From Hymenobacter sublimis (GTDB lineage Bacteria > Bacteroidota > Bacteroidia > Cytophagales > Hymenobacteraceae): a stretch of DNA of 64,000 nucleotides. Location: positions 3,498,001 to 3,562,000 of the forward strand of contig NZ_CP095848.1 of assembly GCF_023101345.1 (NCBI RefSeq), read 5' to 3'. The translations under genes and the position numbers were made by a program. The notes below the pieces were generated by a model. The model had not been told where the DNA came from, ran no database searches, and saw only the letters and a program-made list of their open reading frames with translations. Positions 8,211 to 16,729 of this stretch are shown piece after piece (position 1 is the stretch's first letter; each line of letters begins with the position of its first letter).

Positions 8211-9809
8211 CTACACGTCGAACTTGATACCCTGGGCCAGGGGTAACTGCGTACTGTAGTTGATGGTGTTGGTTTGGCGGCGCATGTAGATGCGCCAGGC
8301 GTCGGAGCCGGACTCGCGGCCGCCGCCGGTTTCCTTTTCGCCCCCGAAAGCTCCCCCGATTTCAGCCCCGCTGGTGCCGATGTTGACGTTGGCAATGCCG
8401 CAGTCGGAGCCGGCGTGGCTGAGGTAGGTTTCCGTTTCGCGCATGTTCAGGGAGAAGATGCTGGAAGACAGCCCTTGGCGCACCCCGTTCTGGATGGCAA
8501 TGGCCTCTTCTACCTCGCCGCTGTACTTGATGAGGTAGAGAATCGGGGCGAAGGTTTCTTCCTGCACCGTGTGGTACTCGTTGCGGGCTTCTACCAGCGC
8601 GGGCTTCACGTAGGTGCCGGTTTCGTAGCCAGTTCCTGCCAGCACTTCGCCCCCTATCAGCAGCGTGCCACCCTCCTGCTGCACCGCAGCCAGCGCCTGA
8701 CTAAATGACTCGACAGCGGCCTTGTCAATCAGGGGGCCGACCAGGTTGCCGTCCTGCAAGGGGTGGCCGATGGGCAAGTTGGGATAAATCTTGAGCAGGC
8801 GCGCTTTTACATCCTCGAAAATACGCTCGTGGATGATGAGGCGGCGGGTGGTGGTGCAGCGCTGCCCGGCCGTGCCCACGGCCCCGAACACCACAGCCCG
8901 CATGGCCATGTCCAGGTCGGCGTGCTCCGTAAGGATGATGGCGTTATTACCGCCCAGCTCCAACAGGGCCCGGCCCAGGCGGCCGCCCACCACCTCGCCT
9001 ACCTTCTTACCCATGCGCGTGCTACCCGTAGCCGACACCAGGGGCACGCGGGTATCGGCGGCCATGGCGGCTCCAATTTCCGCATCGCCAATGATGAGGT
9101 TGAAAATTCCCTCGGGCAGCTCATTTTCCCGGAGTACATCCTTGAGGATGTGCTGCACGGCTACCGCCACCAGCGGAGTTTTTTCGGAGGGCTTCCAGAT
9201 GCACACGTCGCCGCACACGGCAGCCAGCATGGCGTTCCAGCTCCACACGGCCACCGGAAAGTTGAAGGCCGAAATAATGCCGACTACCCCCAGCGGGTGA
9301 TACTGCTCGTACATGCGGTGGGCCGGCCGCTCCGAGTGCATGGTAAAGCCGTGCAGCTGCCGGGAAAGGCCCACGGCAAAGTCGCAGATGTCAATCATTT
9401 CCTGCACTTCGCCCAGGCCTTCCTGCAGAATTTTGCCCATTTCGTAGCTGACCAGCTTGCCCAGGGCTTCCTTGTTTTCGCGCAGCTTGTTACCAATTTG
9501 CCGCACGATTTCCCCACGCTTGGGGGCTGGCACCAAGCGCCAAGTTTTAAACGCTTCCTGGGCTTGCTCTACTACCGTGTTGTAGTCCTGGGGGTTAGCA
9601 AAAGCTACCGTTCCAATCGGGTGGCCATCCGTGGGCGAGTGAATGGTGCGGGTGTGCTCATTGCTGGCGCCGCCCCACTGCAGGCCCGTACTCCAGGCTG
9701 CATTGCGAGCTTCCACGCCCAGCTCGCGCAGAACTTGCTGAATACCGTGGGGGTCGTGTTCCTGCACGTCGGTGCCGGTAGCCAGAGCTTCTTCGAGGGC
9801 TTGTTTCAT
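8211..9809 (-). CDS. amaB: ALDH7-type aldehyde dehydrogenase (L-aminoadipate-semialdehyde / piperideine-6-carboxylate dehydrogenase-like)
   Basis: A 532-residue NAD(P)-dependent aldehyde dehydrogenase. The catalytic cysteine is C318 in GTAGQRCTTTRRL and the general base E284 is in LELGGNN. Cofactor-fold motifs FNFPVAVWSWN and KPSEKTP are present. The GQRCTTTRRL context and SATGSTRMG are typical of the ALDH7 (antiquitin) group, which oxidises alpha-aminoadipic semialdehyde in lysine degradation. The N-terminus has about 25 extra residues relative to typical ~510-residue members. No other lysine catabolism gene lies nearby, so substrate is inferred from family only. Confidence 0.85.
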   Translation of the reverse strand: MKQALEEALATGTDVQEHDPHGIQQVLRELGVEARNAAWSTGLQWGGASNEHTRTIHSPTDGHPIGTVAFANPQDYNTVVEQAQEAFKTWRLVPAPKRGEIVRQIGNKLRENKEALGKLVSYEMGKILQEGLGEVQEMIDICDFAVGLSRQLHGFTMHSERPAHRMYEQYHPLGVVGIISAFNFPVAVWSWNAMLAAVCGDVCIWKPSEKTPLVAVAVQHILKDVLRENELPEGIFNLIIGDAEIGAAMAADTRVPLVSATGSTRMGKKVGEVVGGRLGRALLELGGNNAIILTEHADLDMAMRAVVFGAVGTAGQRCTTTRRLIIHERIFEDVKARLLKIYPNLPIGHPLQDGNLVGPLIDKAAVESFSQALAAVQQEGGTLLIGGEVLAGTGYETGTYVKPALVEARNEYHTVQEETFAPILYLIKYSGEVEEAIAIQNGVRQGLSSSIFSLNMRETETYLSHAGSDCGIANVNIGTSGAEIGGAFGGEKETGGGRESGSDAWRIYMRRQTNTINYSTQLPLAQGIKFDV

Positions 9810-10025
9810 GTGGAATATGTAAGGGTTGGGTGGGAAGGTGCGGTGAAAAGCTGGCGCTTGGCTCAGGGCTTAGTAGCTGTTACTTGGCCTAAAGCAGCGG
9901 CTTACTTTGCAAAACAAGGTATAAAAACTAACACCCGCGTGGTGCTATTACCGCGGCCACCGGCCCGGCGCGCCCACACCTCCTGTACCCGGCCGCGCCA
10001 ATTACCGCCATAACCGGGCAGTATG

Positions 10026-10033
10026 TATTTTTG
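10026..10033 (+). promoter_or_regulatory. -7 promoter element for the 10059 gene
   Basis: TATTTTTG is an exact match to TAnnTTTG, 25 bases before the ATG at 10059. No clear -33 element is visible. Confidence 0.4.
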
Positions 10034-10058
10034 ACCCGCGCTACCTTGCCTGCCCTCC

Positions 10059-10481
10059 ATGTCTGCCCCCTATTCCGATTATCTACAACTTGCCCACCGC
10101 CCCGACTTACGCCTTCTTACGTTGCGCTGGCTGCGCGACGCTACCCTTCCGGAAGTTCAGATAGGCTGCCAGGCCGCACTTGAGCTAGCCCAGCAGCAGG
10201 GCGCAGCGCACTGGCTGGTGGATGTGCGCCGGCGCGTGGCGGTGCAGGCCGAAAACTCTGCCTGGATGGCCGATACGTTTTTGCCCGCGGCAGCTACCAC
10301 CATGCTACCTGCCCAGCTGTTGGTGGCCTACCTTATTTCGCCAACTCGCCTCGAAGCCATCAAACTGGAGCCGGCGGCTAAGCATGCGGCTATTATCCGT
10401 TCCCAAGACCCCGCACAACCGTATCGGCTGCGGGTGTTTTTAAACGAGGTCGACGCTATCCAGTGGTTACACCCTGCTTAA
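10059..10481 (+). CDS. small STAS/SpoIIAA-like protein, first of a tandem pair
   Basis: A 140-residue cytosolic protein, alpha/beta in pattern. It shares with the next gene a central HWLVDVRRR strand-loop, the LISPTRLEAI-type strand and the ending PYRLRVFLNEVDAIQWL. The outline resembles SpoIIAA-like (STAS/SEC14) proteins found as multi-copy families in Hymenobacter, but the match is from memory and weak. No catalytic residues are evident. It may be a small regulatory or binding domain. Confidence 0.62.
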   Translation: MSAPYSDYLQLAHRPDLRLLTLRWLRDATLPEVQIGCQAALELAQQQGAAHWLVDVRRRVAVQAENSAWMADTFLPAAATTMLPAQLLVAYLISPTRLEAIKLEPAAKHAAIIRSQDPAQPYRLRVFLNEVDAIQWLHPA

Positions 10482-10531
10482 CAAGCATCGTTCCTGCTGC
10501 CGCTCGGCCATAGACAGCCTATCTTTCACGC

Positions 10532-10945
10532 ATGCCTACTACCGTTTGTACCATCACCCCGCGCCCCGATTTGGGCATCCTGGTGGCTCGGTGGGCCGCT
10601 GATGCCCCGCCTTCGCAACTGCGGGCCGACTATTTCGCGGTTCTAGCCGCGGCGTCTCAGCACCAGTTAGGCCGCTGGCTGCTGGATGTGCGCCGCCGTG
10701 ACCAGCTTGACCCTGAAATCGGACACTGGACAACGCACGAGTTCTATCTGCAAGCCGCCGCCCAGCTGGCCCCGCAGCTTCTGCACATTGCCGTTCTGTG
10801 TTCCCCGGCCCGGCTCAGCGTCTACGAAGTTGACCCCACGCAGCAGCAGTTCCTGGCCTTTGGCTTGGCCGCTGAGCGCCCTTACCAGTTGCGGCTGTTC
10901 ATCGATGAAGGCCAGGCCATAGCTTGGGTAAAAGAACCAGCGTAG
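10532..10945 (+). CDS. small STAS/SpoIIAA-like protein, second of a tandem pair
   Basis: A 137-residue paralogue of the gene just upstream, 50 bases away. It has RWLLDVRRRDQLD at the same place as the first copy's HWLVDVRRR, an AVLCSPARLSVYEVD strand and the ending PYQLRLFIDEGQAIAWV. Identity is limited outside these blocks, so the duplication is old. A near-match TATCTTTC lies just before its start, which hints at separate transcription. Function is unknown. Confidence 0.62.
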   Translation: MPTTVCTITPRPDLGILVARWAADAPPSQLRADYFAVLAAASQHQLGRWLLDVRRRDQLDPEIGHWTTHEFYLQAAAQLAPQLLHIAVLCSPARLSVYEVDPTQQQFLAFGLAAERPYQLRLFIDEGQAIAWVKEPA

Positions 10946-11000
10946 ATGCTCGCCCTAGCAATGCAACCAACTAGGTTGCTTCAGTAGGTTGATAAAATCG

Positions 11001-11036
11001 AAAAAGCCCCTCTGCTACGCAGCGGAGGGGCTTTTT
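11001..11036. terminator. bidirectional rho-independent terminator
   Basis: A 16-bp stem with one G-T wobble (AAAAAGCCCCTCTGCT and partner) around ACGC, with A and T runs at the ends. It serves the convergent tandem-paralogue genes and the HtrA gene. Confidence 0.92.
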
Positions 11037-11056
11037 ACGGAATAGCAACGGGCAGG

Positions 11057-12568
11057 TTATTGCGCCTGACCGATGGGGTAATAGGCTTTGCGGCCGTCGG
11101 GGTACACACCTTCCACCAGGGCGCCGTCCGTTTCTTTGGCGGCTTCGAGGTAGCGCTGCACGTCCTGGGGCTTAGACACCTTGTTCTTGTCAATACGGGT
11201 GATGATGAAGCCATCAGCAATGCCAGTTTCCCGGAAGTTGGAGCTTTTCACGCCGTTGATCTTCGCGCCGCCATCAATGCCCAGCTTGCTTTGCTCTTGG
11301 CGGGTTACGGGGGCCAGGGTAGCACCTTCGTACTTCAGCGCCGTGGCTACTTCTTCCCGCACAATGTCGGTGGTGCCGGTGGAGTTGCGCAACGTGGCGG
11401 TAGATACACGAGCATCGGTACCGCGCAGGTAGCTAACCTTGATTTTGTCGCCGGGACGGAAGCGGGCTACTTGCTCCTGCAGTTGCGAGGAGGTATTCAC
11501 CTTCACTCCATTGATTTCCGTGATGATGTCGCCTTCCTGCAAGCCAGCGTCAGCAGCTGAGCTGTTCTTGCCCAGGCCCATTACGTACACGCCGTTCAAG
11601 GAAGCCAGCTTCTTCTCGGAGGCCAACTGCGCATCTACCTCCCGAATCTGTACGCCGAGCAAAGCCCGCTGCACCGTCTTGTATTTCAGCAGGTCGTCAA
11701 TCACCTTGCTCACAATGGAGCTGGGTACGGCAAACGAATAGCCTTCAAACGAACCCGTGTGCGAGGCAATGGCAGAGTTAATGCCGATCAGGTCGCCGTT
11801 CAGGTTAACCAGGGCACCACCCGAGTTACCGGGATTTACCACGGCATCCGTCTGTAGGAACGACTCGATGCCCATGTTATCCTCGCGGCGCAGGATGTTG
11901 ATGTTTCGTCCTTTAGCCGAGATAATGCCGGCCGTAACGGTAGAGTTCAGGTTGAACGGGTTGCCCACGGCCAGTACCCACTCCCCTACTTTCACGTTGT
12001 CGGAGTTGCCGTAGCGCACGAAGGGTAGGTTATCAGCCTTTACTTTCAGCAGGGCCAGGTCAGTGTTGGGGTCGGCGCCTACTAGCTCCGCCTGGAACTT
12101 GCGCTTGTCGTCCATCACCACCTCAATCTTATCAGCCTTTTCAATCACGTGGTTGTTCGTGACGATGTAGCCGTTCGCGGCAATAATAACGCCCGAGCCA
12201 GAGCCCTGCTGCGGCCCCTGCTGGCGGCCCCGACCATGATATTGCTCTAAATCGTCGCCGAAGAACTGCCGCAGGAAGGGGTCCATGCGCGACATATCAC
12301 CCTGGCCAGAAGCCTTGGGCGCGTACTCCGTCATGACGTGCACAACGGCCGGCGTCACGGAAGCCGCCGCGGCGGTAAAATTTAAGCCCTCGGGTACCGT
12401 ATACGTGCTGTTACGCAACTCGCTGGTATAGCGAACGTTCGGGTCGGCGGCTACGGCCTGGGGCGCAAGGCCACGCTCCGGCTCCAGCAGCTTGTACCCA
12501 CCCACAGCCACGCCTCCGCCCAAAATGGCGGAACCGAGCAGACCGAGCATCATTTGTTTTGCTTGCAT
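11057..12568 (-). CDS. HtrA/DegP-type periplasmic serine endoprotease (Do family)
   Basis: A 503-residue protein with an N-terminal membrane/signal segment (MMLGLLGSAILGGGVAVGG). A trypsin-like domain follows with the catalytic triad H140 (VTNNHVIE), D170 (PNTDLALLKV) and S249 (NPGNSGGAL). Two PDZ domains follow, roughly residues 290-390 and 400-500, with the first binding loop near GVYVMGLGKNSSAADAG. It degrades or refolds damaged envelope proteins. The start at 12568 places the hydrophobic segment at the N-terminus; 15 upstream codons were left out. It is monocistronic by position, 286 bases from hsp20's stop. Confidence 0.95.
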   Translation of the reverse strand: MQAKQMMLGLLGSAILGGGVAVGGYKLLEPERGLAPQAVAADPNVRYTSELRNSTYTVPEGLNFTAAAASVTPAVVHVMTEYAPKASGQGDMSRMDPFLRQFFGDDLEQYHGRGRQQGPQQGSGSGVIIAANGYIVTNNHVIEKADKIEVVMDDKRKFQAELVGADPNTDLALLKVKADNLPFVRYGNSDNVKVGEWVLAVGNPFNLNSTVTAGIISAKGRNINILRREDNMGIESFLQTDAVVNPGNSGGALVNLNGDLIGINSAIASHTGSFEGYSFAVPSSIVSKVIDDLLKYKTVQRALLGVQIREVDAQLASEKKLASLNGVYVMGLGKNSSAADAGLQEGDIITEINGVKVNTSSQLQEQVARFRPGDKIKVSYLRGTDARVSTATLRNSTGTTDIVREEVATALKYEGATLAPVTRQEQSKLGIDGGAKINGVKSSNFRETGIADGFIITRIDKNKVSKPQDVQRYLEAAKETDGALVEGVYPDGRKAYYPIGQAQ

Positions 12569-12810
12569 GGGTAAGAAAGAGGTGAGATGAAAGATGTCGA
12601 GTTGAAAATACAACAGAATCGTGAGCGAACCATAACCTAGCGGCTCCGAGGTAAGCAGTGCAATTACTGGTTGCTACTTAACGCTAGATGCCCGGCAGAT
12701 GGTGTCCGGTTGCATGTCTGTTGGAGGATAAAAACGGCCCGTTGGTAGATTATTTCTGCCTCAGGATGCGGTTACCGCCCGGCGGTTAATGTAGTAACAC
12801 GGAGGGCAAG

Positions 12811-12841
12811 AAAAAAGGCACCAATGCGCGGTGCCTTTTTT
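12811..12841 (-). terminator. rho-independent terminator of the hsp20 gene
   Basis: A perfect 12-bp stem AAAAAAGGCACC / GGTGCCTTTTTT with a 7-base loop, 14 bases past the hsp20 stop codon on the minus strand. Confidence 0.92.
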
Positions 12842-12854
12842 CCTGATGCCGCAG

Positions 12855-13298
12855 TTAGCGTACTTCAATGTGGTGCTTGGTCACCTTTTTGTTGTCGAAG
12901 GGGAGGGTCAGGCGGAGTACTCCGTCCTGAAGCTGGGCTTCAATAGCGGTTACGTCAACCGTATCAGGCAGGCGGAACGTGCGGGTGAAGGTGCCGTAGC
13001 CGGACTCAACGCGGCGGAACTTAGGACCGGTTTCAGCTGCCTCCGGGGCTTTCCGCTCACCCGTTACGGTTAGCTTACCTTCCTGGAAGTCGATTTTCAC
13101 GTTTTCCTTCGCTACGCCGGGCAGCATCAGGTGCAATTCAAAGCCCTGCTCCGACTCTACAATGTCGGCCTGGGGAATAAAGCTCTGGGAAGGAGCCACT
13201 TGCGTAGGCAGCGTATCACGCAGCATTTCATTTAGCACCGAGCTAATAGCACGGGTAGGACGCAAAGCGGGCAGATTGTTATACAGAAGCGTTGCCAT
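12855..13298 (-). CDS. Hsp20 / alpha-crystallin family small heat shock protein
   Basis: A 147-residue protein with the alpha-crystallin domain at about residues 42-140. Marks are FELHLMLPGVAKENVKIDFQ, KLTVTGERKAPE, and the late DGVLRLTLPF in place of the usual GVLTLTLPK. It holds unfolding proteins in soluble complexes for later refolding by ATP-dependent chaperones. The C-terminus ends KHHIEVR, and no IXI tail motif follows. A plausible promoter with an overlapping palindrome lies upstream. Confidence 0.95.
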   Translation of the reverse strand: MATLLYNNLPALRPTRAISSVLNEMLRDTLPTQVAPSQSFIPQADIVESEQGFELHLMLPGVAKENVKIDFQEGKLTVTGERKAPEAAETGPKFRRVESGYGTFTRTFRLPDTVDVTAIEAQLQDGVLRLTLPFDNKKVTKHHIEVR

Positions 13299-13376
13299 GG
13301 TAAAATAGAAGTTAGCGTTAGTGGTAATGTGTTCTAGTGTCTAGTCGGACACACCCTACTTCTATAAAATCTATAC

Positions 13377-13406
13377 CAAACGCTAAAAGCTAAATTATTA
13401 TGACAA
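13377..13406 (-). promoter_or_regulatory. putative hsp20 promoter with palindrome over the -33 element
   Basis: Read on the minus strand: TTG, an 18-base AT-rich spacer, then TAGCGTTTG, close to the Bacteroidota TTG...TAnnTTTG layout with one extra base in the -7 box. The 11-base palindrome GACAACTTGTC (13402-13412) covers the -33 part and could be an operator. The leader would be about 70 bases. Confidence 0.4.
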
Positions 13407-13704
13407 CTTGTCTTATTTCACAATAGAGGCAAATGACATCTTTATCAGATCAAAGCCACTATCGGCTTTACAAGCATTCAAACGCAATTTATTACCTGAC
13501 CGATGCTATGCCTTTTTGACATTGACACCATTTAACGCATCCAACTACTGCAGCCATCCACGGTAGATTTAAGCCCCAACCCAGTTTTTTAACCTTCCAG
13601 ATTAGTGTTGCACCTACTACCATCAGTTCTTAATACATAGCATAAATCAATGCCTTGGTTAGTAATATACTACTACCTTGATCTGCATGCCAGACCATAC
13701 AGGC

Positions 13705-13775
13705 GGGCACAGCGAACGGCCTCTACCAAAATTAACTCTTTGGGTTAACCTTGGTAGAGGCCGTTCGCTGTGCCC
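13705..13775 (-). terminator. 25-bp perfect hairpin after the amidohydrolase gene
   Basis: Arms 13705-13729 and 13751-13775 are exact reverse complements (core CAGCGAACGGCCTCTACCAA). The 21-base loop itself contains a TTAAC/GTTAA pair. It lies 50 bases past the stop of the M20 gene on the minus strand. It has no U run, so it may act as a roadblock or RNA-end protector rather than an intrinsic terminator. Confidence 0.65.
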
Positions 13776-13824
13776 TAGATGGAAGCGAATTAGTAAGTAT
13801 ATCTTACTCAGGCTACTACGGACA

Positions 13825-15024
13825 CTACTTTTCAGCCAGTTCACGCACAGCTAGCCAGGCCATGAGGCCGGGGCCAGTTTCCAGGGCCTGGGGGTCAATA
13901 TCAAATGTTGGGGTGTGGACTGAAGAGGTGTAGCGGCTGCTACCATCCACGGCGGCCGTGCCCAAACGGTAGAAACATGCGCTGGTGGCCTGACTGAAGT
14001 AGGCGAAGTCTTCGGCGGCCATCCACTGGTCCAGCTCCACCACGTTTTCGCGGCCCAGGTACTCCACGGCGGCCTGCTCAGTGCGGGCCGTCAGGGCGGG
14101 CTCGTTTTCCAAGTAGGGGTAGCCCCGGCGGATTTCTAGCTCGCAGCTGGCGCCCATGCTTTCGGCCAGTCCTTCGCACAGGCGGCGCAGATGCTCGTGG
14201 GCCTCGTTGCGCCATTCCTCATTCAGCGTCCGGAAAGTGCCTTCCAGGTATACTTCGTTGGGAATGACGTTGGTAGCACCCTGGGCAATGACCTTCCCAA
14301 ACGACAGTACCGAAGGCAGCTTGGGGTTGGCTCGGCGGCTCACAATCTGCTGGGCGGCCACAATAAGGTGGGCCGCTACCAGCACGGGGTCAATATTTTG
14401 TTCTGGCATGGCCCCGTGGCCACCCTTGCCGCGCACGGTCAGGTACAGCTCGTCGGTGCTGGCCATGTAGCGGCCGGCACGCAAGCCAATTTTGCCGGCC
14501 GGCAGACGCGGAAATACGTGCTGACCCAGCACGCTGGCCGGCCGGGGGTTTTCCAATACACCTTCCTGAATCATAAGCGAAGCGCCGCCGGGTAGCACTT
14601 CCTCGCCGGGCTGAAACATCAGCTTCACCGTGCCCTCGAACTCCTCGCGGAGCTGCACCAGAATGCGGGCTACCCCCAGCAGGGACGAGGTGTGCACATC
14701 GTGGCCACAGGCGTGCATCACGCCCGGATTCGTCGATTTGTAGGCTACCTCATTTTGCTCCGTAATGGGTAAGGCATCCATGTCGGCGCGCAGGGCCACG
14801 GTGCGGGAGCCGGGGTTGCGCCCTTCAATGAGCGCCACTACGCCCGTATTGGCAATGGGTTGGGTGGGCAGGCCCAATTGGCGGAGCTGCTCGGTCACGA
14901 AAGCTACCGTTTGGTGCTCCTGGAACGACAGCTCGGGGTGGGCGTGCAGGTGCTCGCGCAGGGCGACGGTTTCGGCCGCCATTTCGGCCGCTAGGGTTTT
15001 GATGCGCGGAATCAGGTGCAGCAT
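13825..15024 (-). CDS. M20 family amidohydrolase (N-acyl-amino-acid hydrolase type)
   Basis: A 399-residue cytosolic peptidase-family enzyme. Metal-binding motifs include HACGHDVHTSSLLG, FQPGEE, GQHVFPRLPAG and the late EDFAYFSQ. HAHPELSFQE near the N-terminus is typical of the M20D/IAA-amino-acid hydrolase group, which removes acyl groups from N-acyl amino acids or peptides. The ATG at 15024 was chosen; a TTG at 15054 would add ten residues and overlap the gene upstream. It is the last gene of a tight four-gene run starting with deoC. Confidence 0.92.
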   Translation of the reverse strand: MLHLIPRIKTLAAEMAAETVALREHLHAHPELSFQEHQTVAFVTEQLRQLGLPTQPIANTGVVALIEGRNPGSRTVALRADMDALPITEQNEVAYKSTNPGVMHACGHDVHTSSLLGVARILVQLREEFEGTVKLMFQPGEEVLPGGASLMIQEGVLENPRPASVLGQHVFPRLPAGKIGLRAGRYMASTDELYLTVRGKGGHGAMPEQNIDPVLVAAHLIVAAQQIVSRRANPKLPSVLSFGKVIAQGATNVIPNEVYLEGTFRTLNEEWRNEAHEHLRRLCEGLAESMGASCELEIRRGYPYLENEPALTARTEQAAVEYLGRENVVELDQWMAAEDFAYFSQATSACFYRLGTAAVDGSSRYTSSVHTPTFDIDPQALETGPGLMAWLAVRELAEK

Positions 15025-15046
15025 ATGCCAGGAATGGGAAACAGGT

Positions 15047-15442
15047 CTATTCAAATAAAACGCTCAGGTGCAGGCGCACCGTCAGGAGCATGGAACGGCC
15101 CACAGTATTGGGGTTGAACGCGGCTTCATCCTGCTCAATGGAGAAAGAAATCCGACTCACCAACACGCAGTCCGGAAACTCCAGGTAGTGGCCACGCTGG
15201 TCGTTGTTGTAGCGAATTCGCCCGCGCACGGCCACCATAAAATCAAGCAAAACTGCTTTCGTATTCACCTGCAGCAGCGTCACGTCTACTACCCCAGCGT
15301 GGGGCCAGAGAGTTACCAATAGGCGCAGCCCGTCCCGCTCAACTTGAGAATGAATGCCGCCCCCACTACCCTCCGTGGGCACCACCTCTAGCCCCTGCAG
15401 CAGGTCCAACTCGTCCCAGTGCAGCTCCCGGACCAGCGCCAC
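15047..15442 (-). CDS. small protein of unknown function
   Basis: A 131-residue cytosolic protein without signal or membrane segment. Sequence marks are ELHWDELDLLQGLEVVPTEG, HAGVVDVTLLQV and RGRIRYNNDQRGHYLEF. I do not recognise a family. It is two bases from the upstream SPOR-like gene and 22 bases from the downstream amidohydrolase start, so it is almost certainly cotranscribed with both. A structural or regulatory role cannot be told from sequence. Confidence 0.6.
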   Translation of the reverse strand: MALVRELHWDELDLLQGLEVVPTEGSGGGIHSQVERDGLRLLVTLWPHAGVVDVTLLQVNTKAVLLDFMVAVRGRIRYNNDQRGHYLEFPDCVLVSRISFSIEQDEAAFNPNTVGRSMLLTVRLHLSVLFE

Positions 15443-15444
15443 GG

Positions 15445-16011
15445 CTAGAAAGTGGTCTTGTTGATAATCACCTGAGCCGACTCTAGCTCGGCCTTGGGAG
15501 CCAGCGGCCGGATGCGCAACAGGGCCTGTTCGGCTTCTAGGCGGGTAAGGTAGTCGCCAATCCAGAGGCGAAAAATGGGTTGCTTGTAGCCCAGGTAATC
15601 GGTTTCCTCGGGGTAGCGGCTGATAACGGCCCGGCGCACGGCCATGGCCTGCTCCTTCTGCAACCCCACGTAAGCCAGAATGCGGTAACCCTGGGCATAC
15701 TTTACGTTCTGGTTGGTGAAGGCCTGGTCGCGTAGGCGCTGCTCAATCTGGGGGTTTACGTGGTTGGTGGGCGCCACCACGCGGGCGGGCCCGGCGGGTG
15801 CGGCAACGGGCGCTTTCGGAGCCGCAAAAACCGGCCGGTAGCGGCTTAAGTCTTCGGCGGGGCCAGTGGGGACCTGGGCGGCAGTGGTGGGAGCCCGGCG
15901 CGTGGTATCCGCAGCACTCGTACTGGCGGGTGCGCCGGGGCCGGAAGAAGCACAGGCTCCCAGGGAAAATAAAGCAGACAGCAGCAACACGTTACGTAGC
16001 GGATGTTTCAT
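15445..16011 (-). CDS. SPOR-like lipoprotein
   Basis: A 188-residue lipoprotein: MKHPLRNVLLLSALFSLGAC gives a lipobox cysteine at residue 20. An Ala/Pro/Thr-rich linker follows (about residues 22-85). The C-terminal ~80 residues have the SPOR-like pattern GYRILAYVGLQKEQAMAVRR, FRLWIGDYLTRLEAEQALLR. SPOR domains bind denuded peptidoglycan glycan at division sites. The gene overlaps the end of deoC by 20 bases, so the two are translationally coupled, an odd pairing of functions. Confidence 0.75.
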   Translation of the reverse strand: MKHPLRNVLLLSALFSLGACASSGPGAPASTSAADTTRRAPTTAAQVPTGPAEDLSRYRPVFAAPKAPVAAPAGPARVVAPTNHVNPQIEQRLRDQAFTNQNVKYAQGYRILAYVGLQKEQAMAVRRAVISRYPEETDYLGYKQPIFRLWIGDYLTRLEAEQALLRIRPLAPKAELESAQVIINKTTF

Positions 16012-16669
16012 GGGAGTTTTCTTGCAGCAAAGTCAGGCTGTTGGAGGAGCCAATCCGGTCGGCGCCGGCGGCCAGCAGGGCCAGGGCGGCCGTGCGGGTG
16101 CGGATGCCGCCCGAAGCCTTGATCCGGATGCTGCCGGGTAGGGAGCGGCGCATCAGCATGATGTCCGCCACAGAGGCGCCGCGGCTGGCAAAGCCGGTGG
16201 AGGTCTTTACGAAGTCGGCGCCCGCCTCTTGGCAGAGCTGGCAGGCCGTTATAATCTCGTCCTCGGTGAGTAAGGCCGTTTCAATAATCACCTTCAGAAT
16301 TGCTCCGCGCAGGTGACACAACTCCGCTAGCTGCCCAATTTCTTCTTCCACCTCTGCCAGCCGGCCGGCCTTAAGCGCGCCTACATTAATGACCATATCC
16401 AGCTCGGTAGCACCTTCCGCCAGGGCCTGATGTGCCTCAAAGAATTTGACTTTCGAGGAAGAATACCCCAGCGGAAACCCGATTACCGTGCACACGGGCA
16501 CGCCCGTATTCAGCAGCTGCCCCACGGCAAAGCGCACGTAACACGGCGGCACGCACACACTAGCAAAATGGTGCGCGGCTGCTTCCTGGCAGAGTTGCGT
16601 AATCTGATCGGGGGTAGCATCCTGCCGGAGCAGCGTGTGGTCGATGGTAGCGGCAATCTTCTGCGACAT
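15992..16669 (-). CDS. deoC: deoxyribose-phosphate aldolase
   Basis: A 225-residue class I aldolase that splits 2-deoxyribose-5-phosphate into glyceraldehyde-3-phosphate and acetaldehyde, in deoxynucleoside salvage. The Schiff-base lysine is K155 in VKTSTGF, the activating lysine is K184 in IKASGGIRT, and the acid is D91 in ELDMVINVGAL. The N-terminal IDHTLL is also conserved. It is the first gene of the run that continues with the SPOR-like lipoprotein. A TACCTTTG promoter element lies eight bases before the ATG. Confidence 0.96.
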   Translation of the reverse strand: MSQKIAATIDHTLLRQDATPDQITQLCQEAAAHHFASVCVPPCYVRFAVGQLLNTGVPVCTVIGFPLGYSSSKVKFFEAHQALAEGATELDMVINVGALKAGRLAEVEEEIGQLAELCHLRGAILKVIIETALLTEDEIITACQLCQEAGADFVKTSTGFASRGASVADIMLMRRSLPGSIRIKASGGIRTRTAALALLAAGADRIGSSNSLTLLQENSHETSAT

Positions 16670-16676
16670 AGGAAGG

Positions 16677-16684
16677 CAAAGGTA
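16677..16684 (-). promoter_or_regulatory. -7 promoter element for deoC
   Basis: TACCTTTG on the minus strand, an exact TAnnTTTG match ending eight bases before the deoC ATG. It follows the secA terminator hairpin, which fits a new transcript starting here. Confidence 0.5.
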
Positions 16685-16729
16685 ACAGACGGAAACGGTA
16701 GCCCAGACGGCCCCGCATGCTACAACAAA

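Larger units (their letters stand above)
13299..13824. other. intergenic region of about 525 bases, AT-rich
   Basis: No gene is seen. It holds the hsp20 leader with a short inverted repeat (GTGTC at 13337, GACAC at 13348), the hsp20 promoter region, about 290 bases of AT-rich sequence without clear motifs, and the 25-bp hairpin at 13705-13775. Confidence 0.6.

Noticed and set aside
8763..10013. Open frame of 416 codons opposite the aldehyde dehydrogenase gene
   Set aside because: Antisense shadow of a GC-rich gene; product is Gly/His/Ala-rich with no family resemblance.
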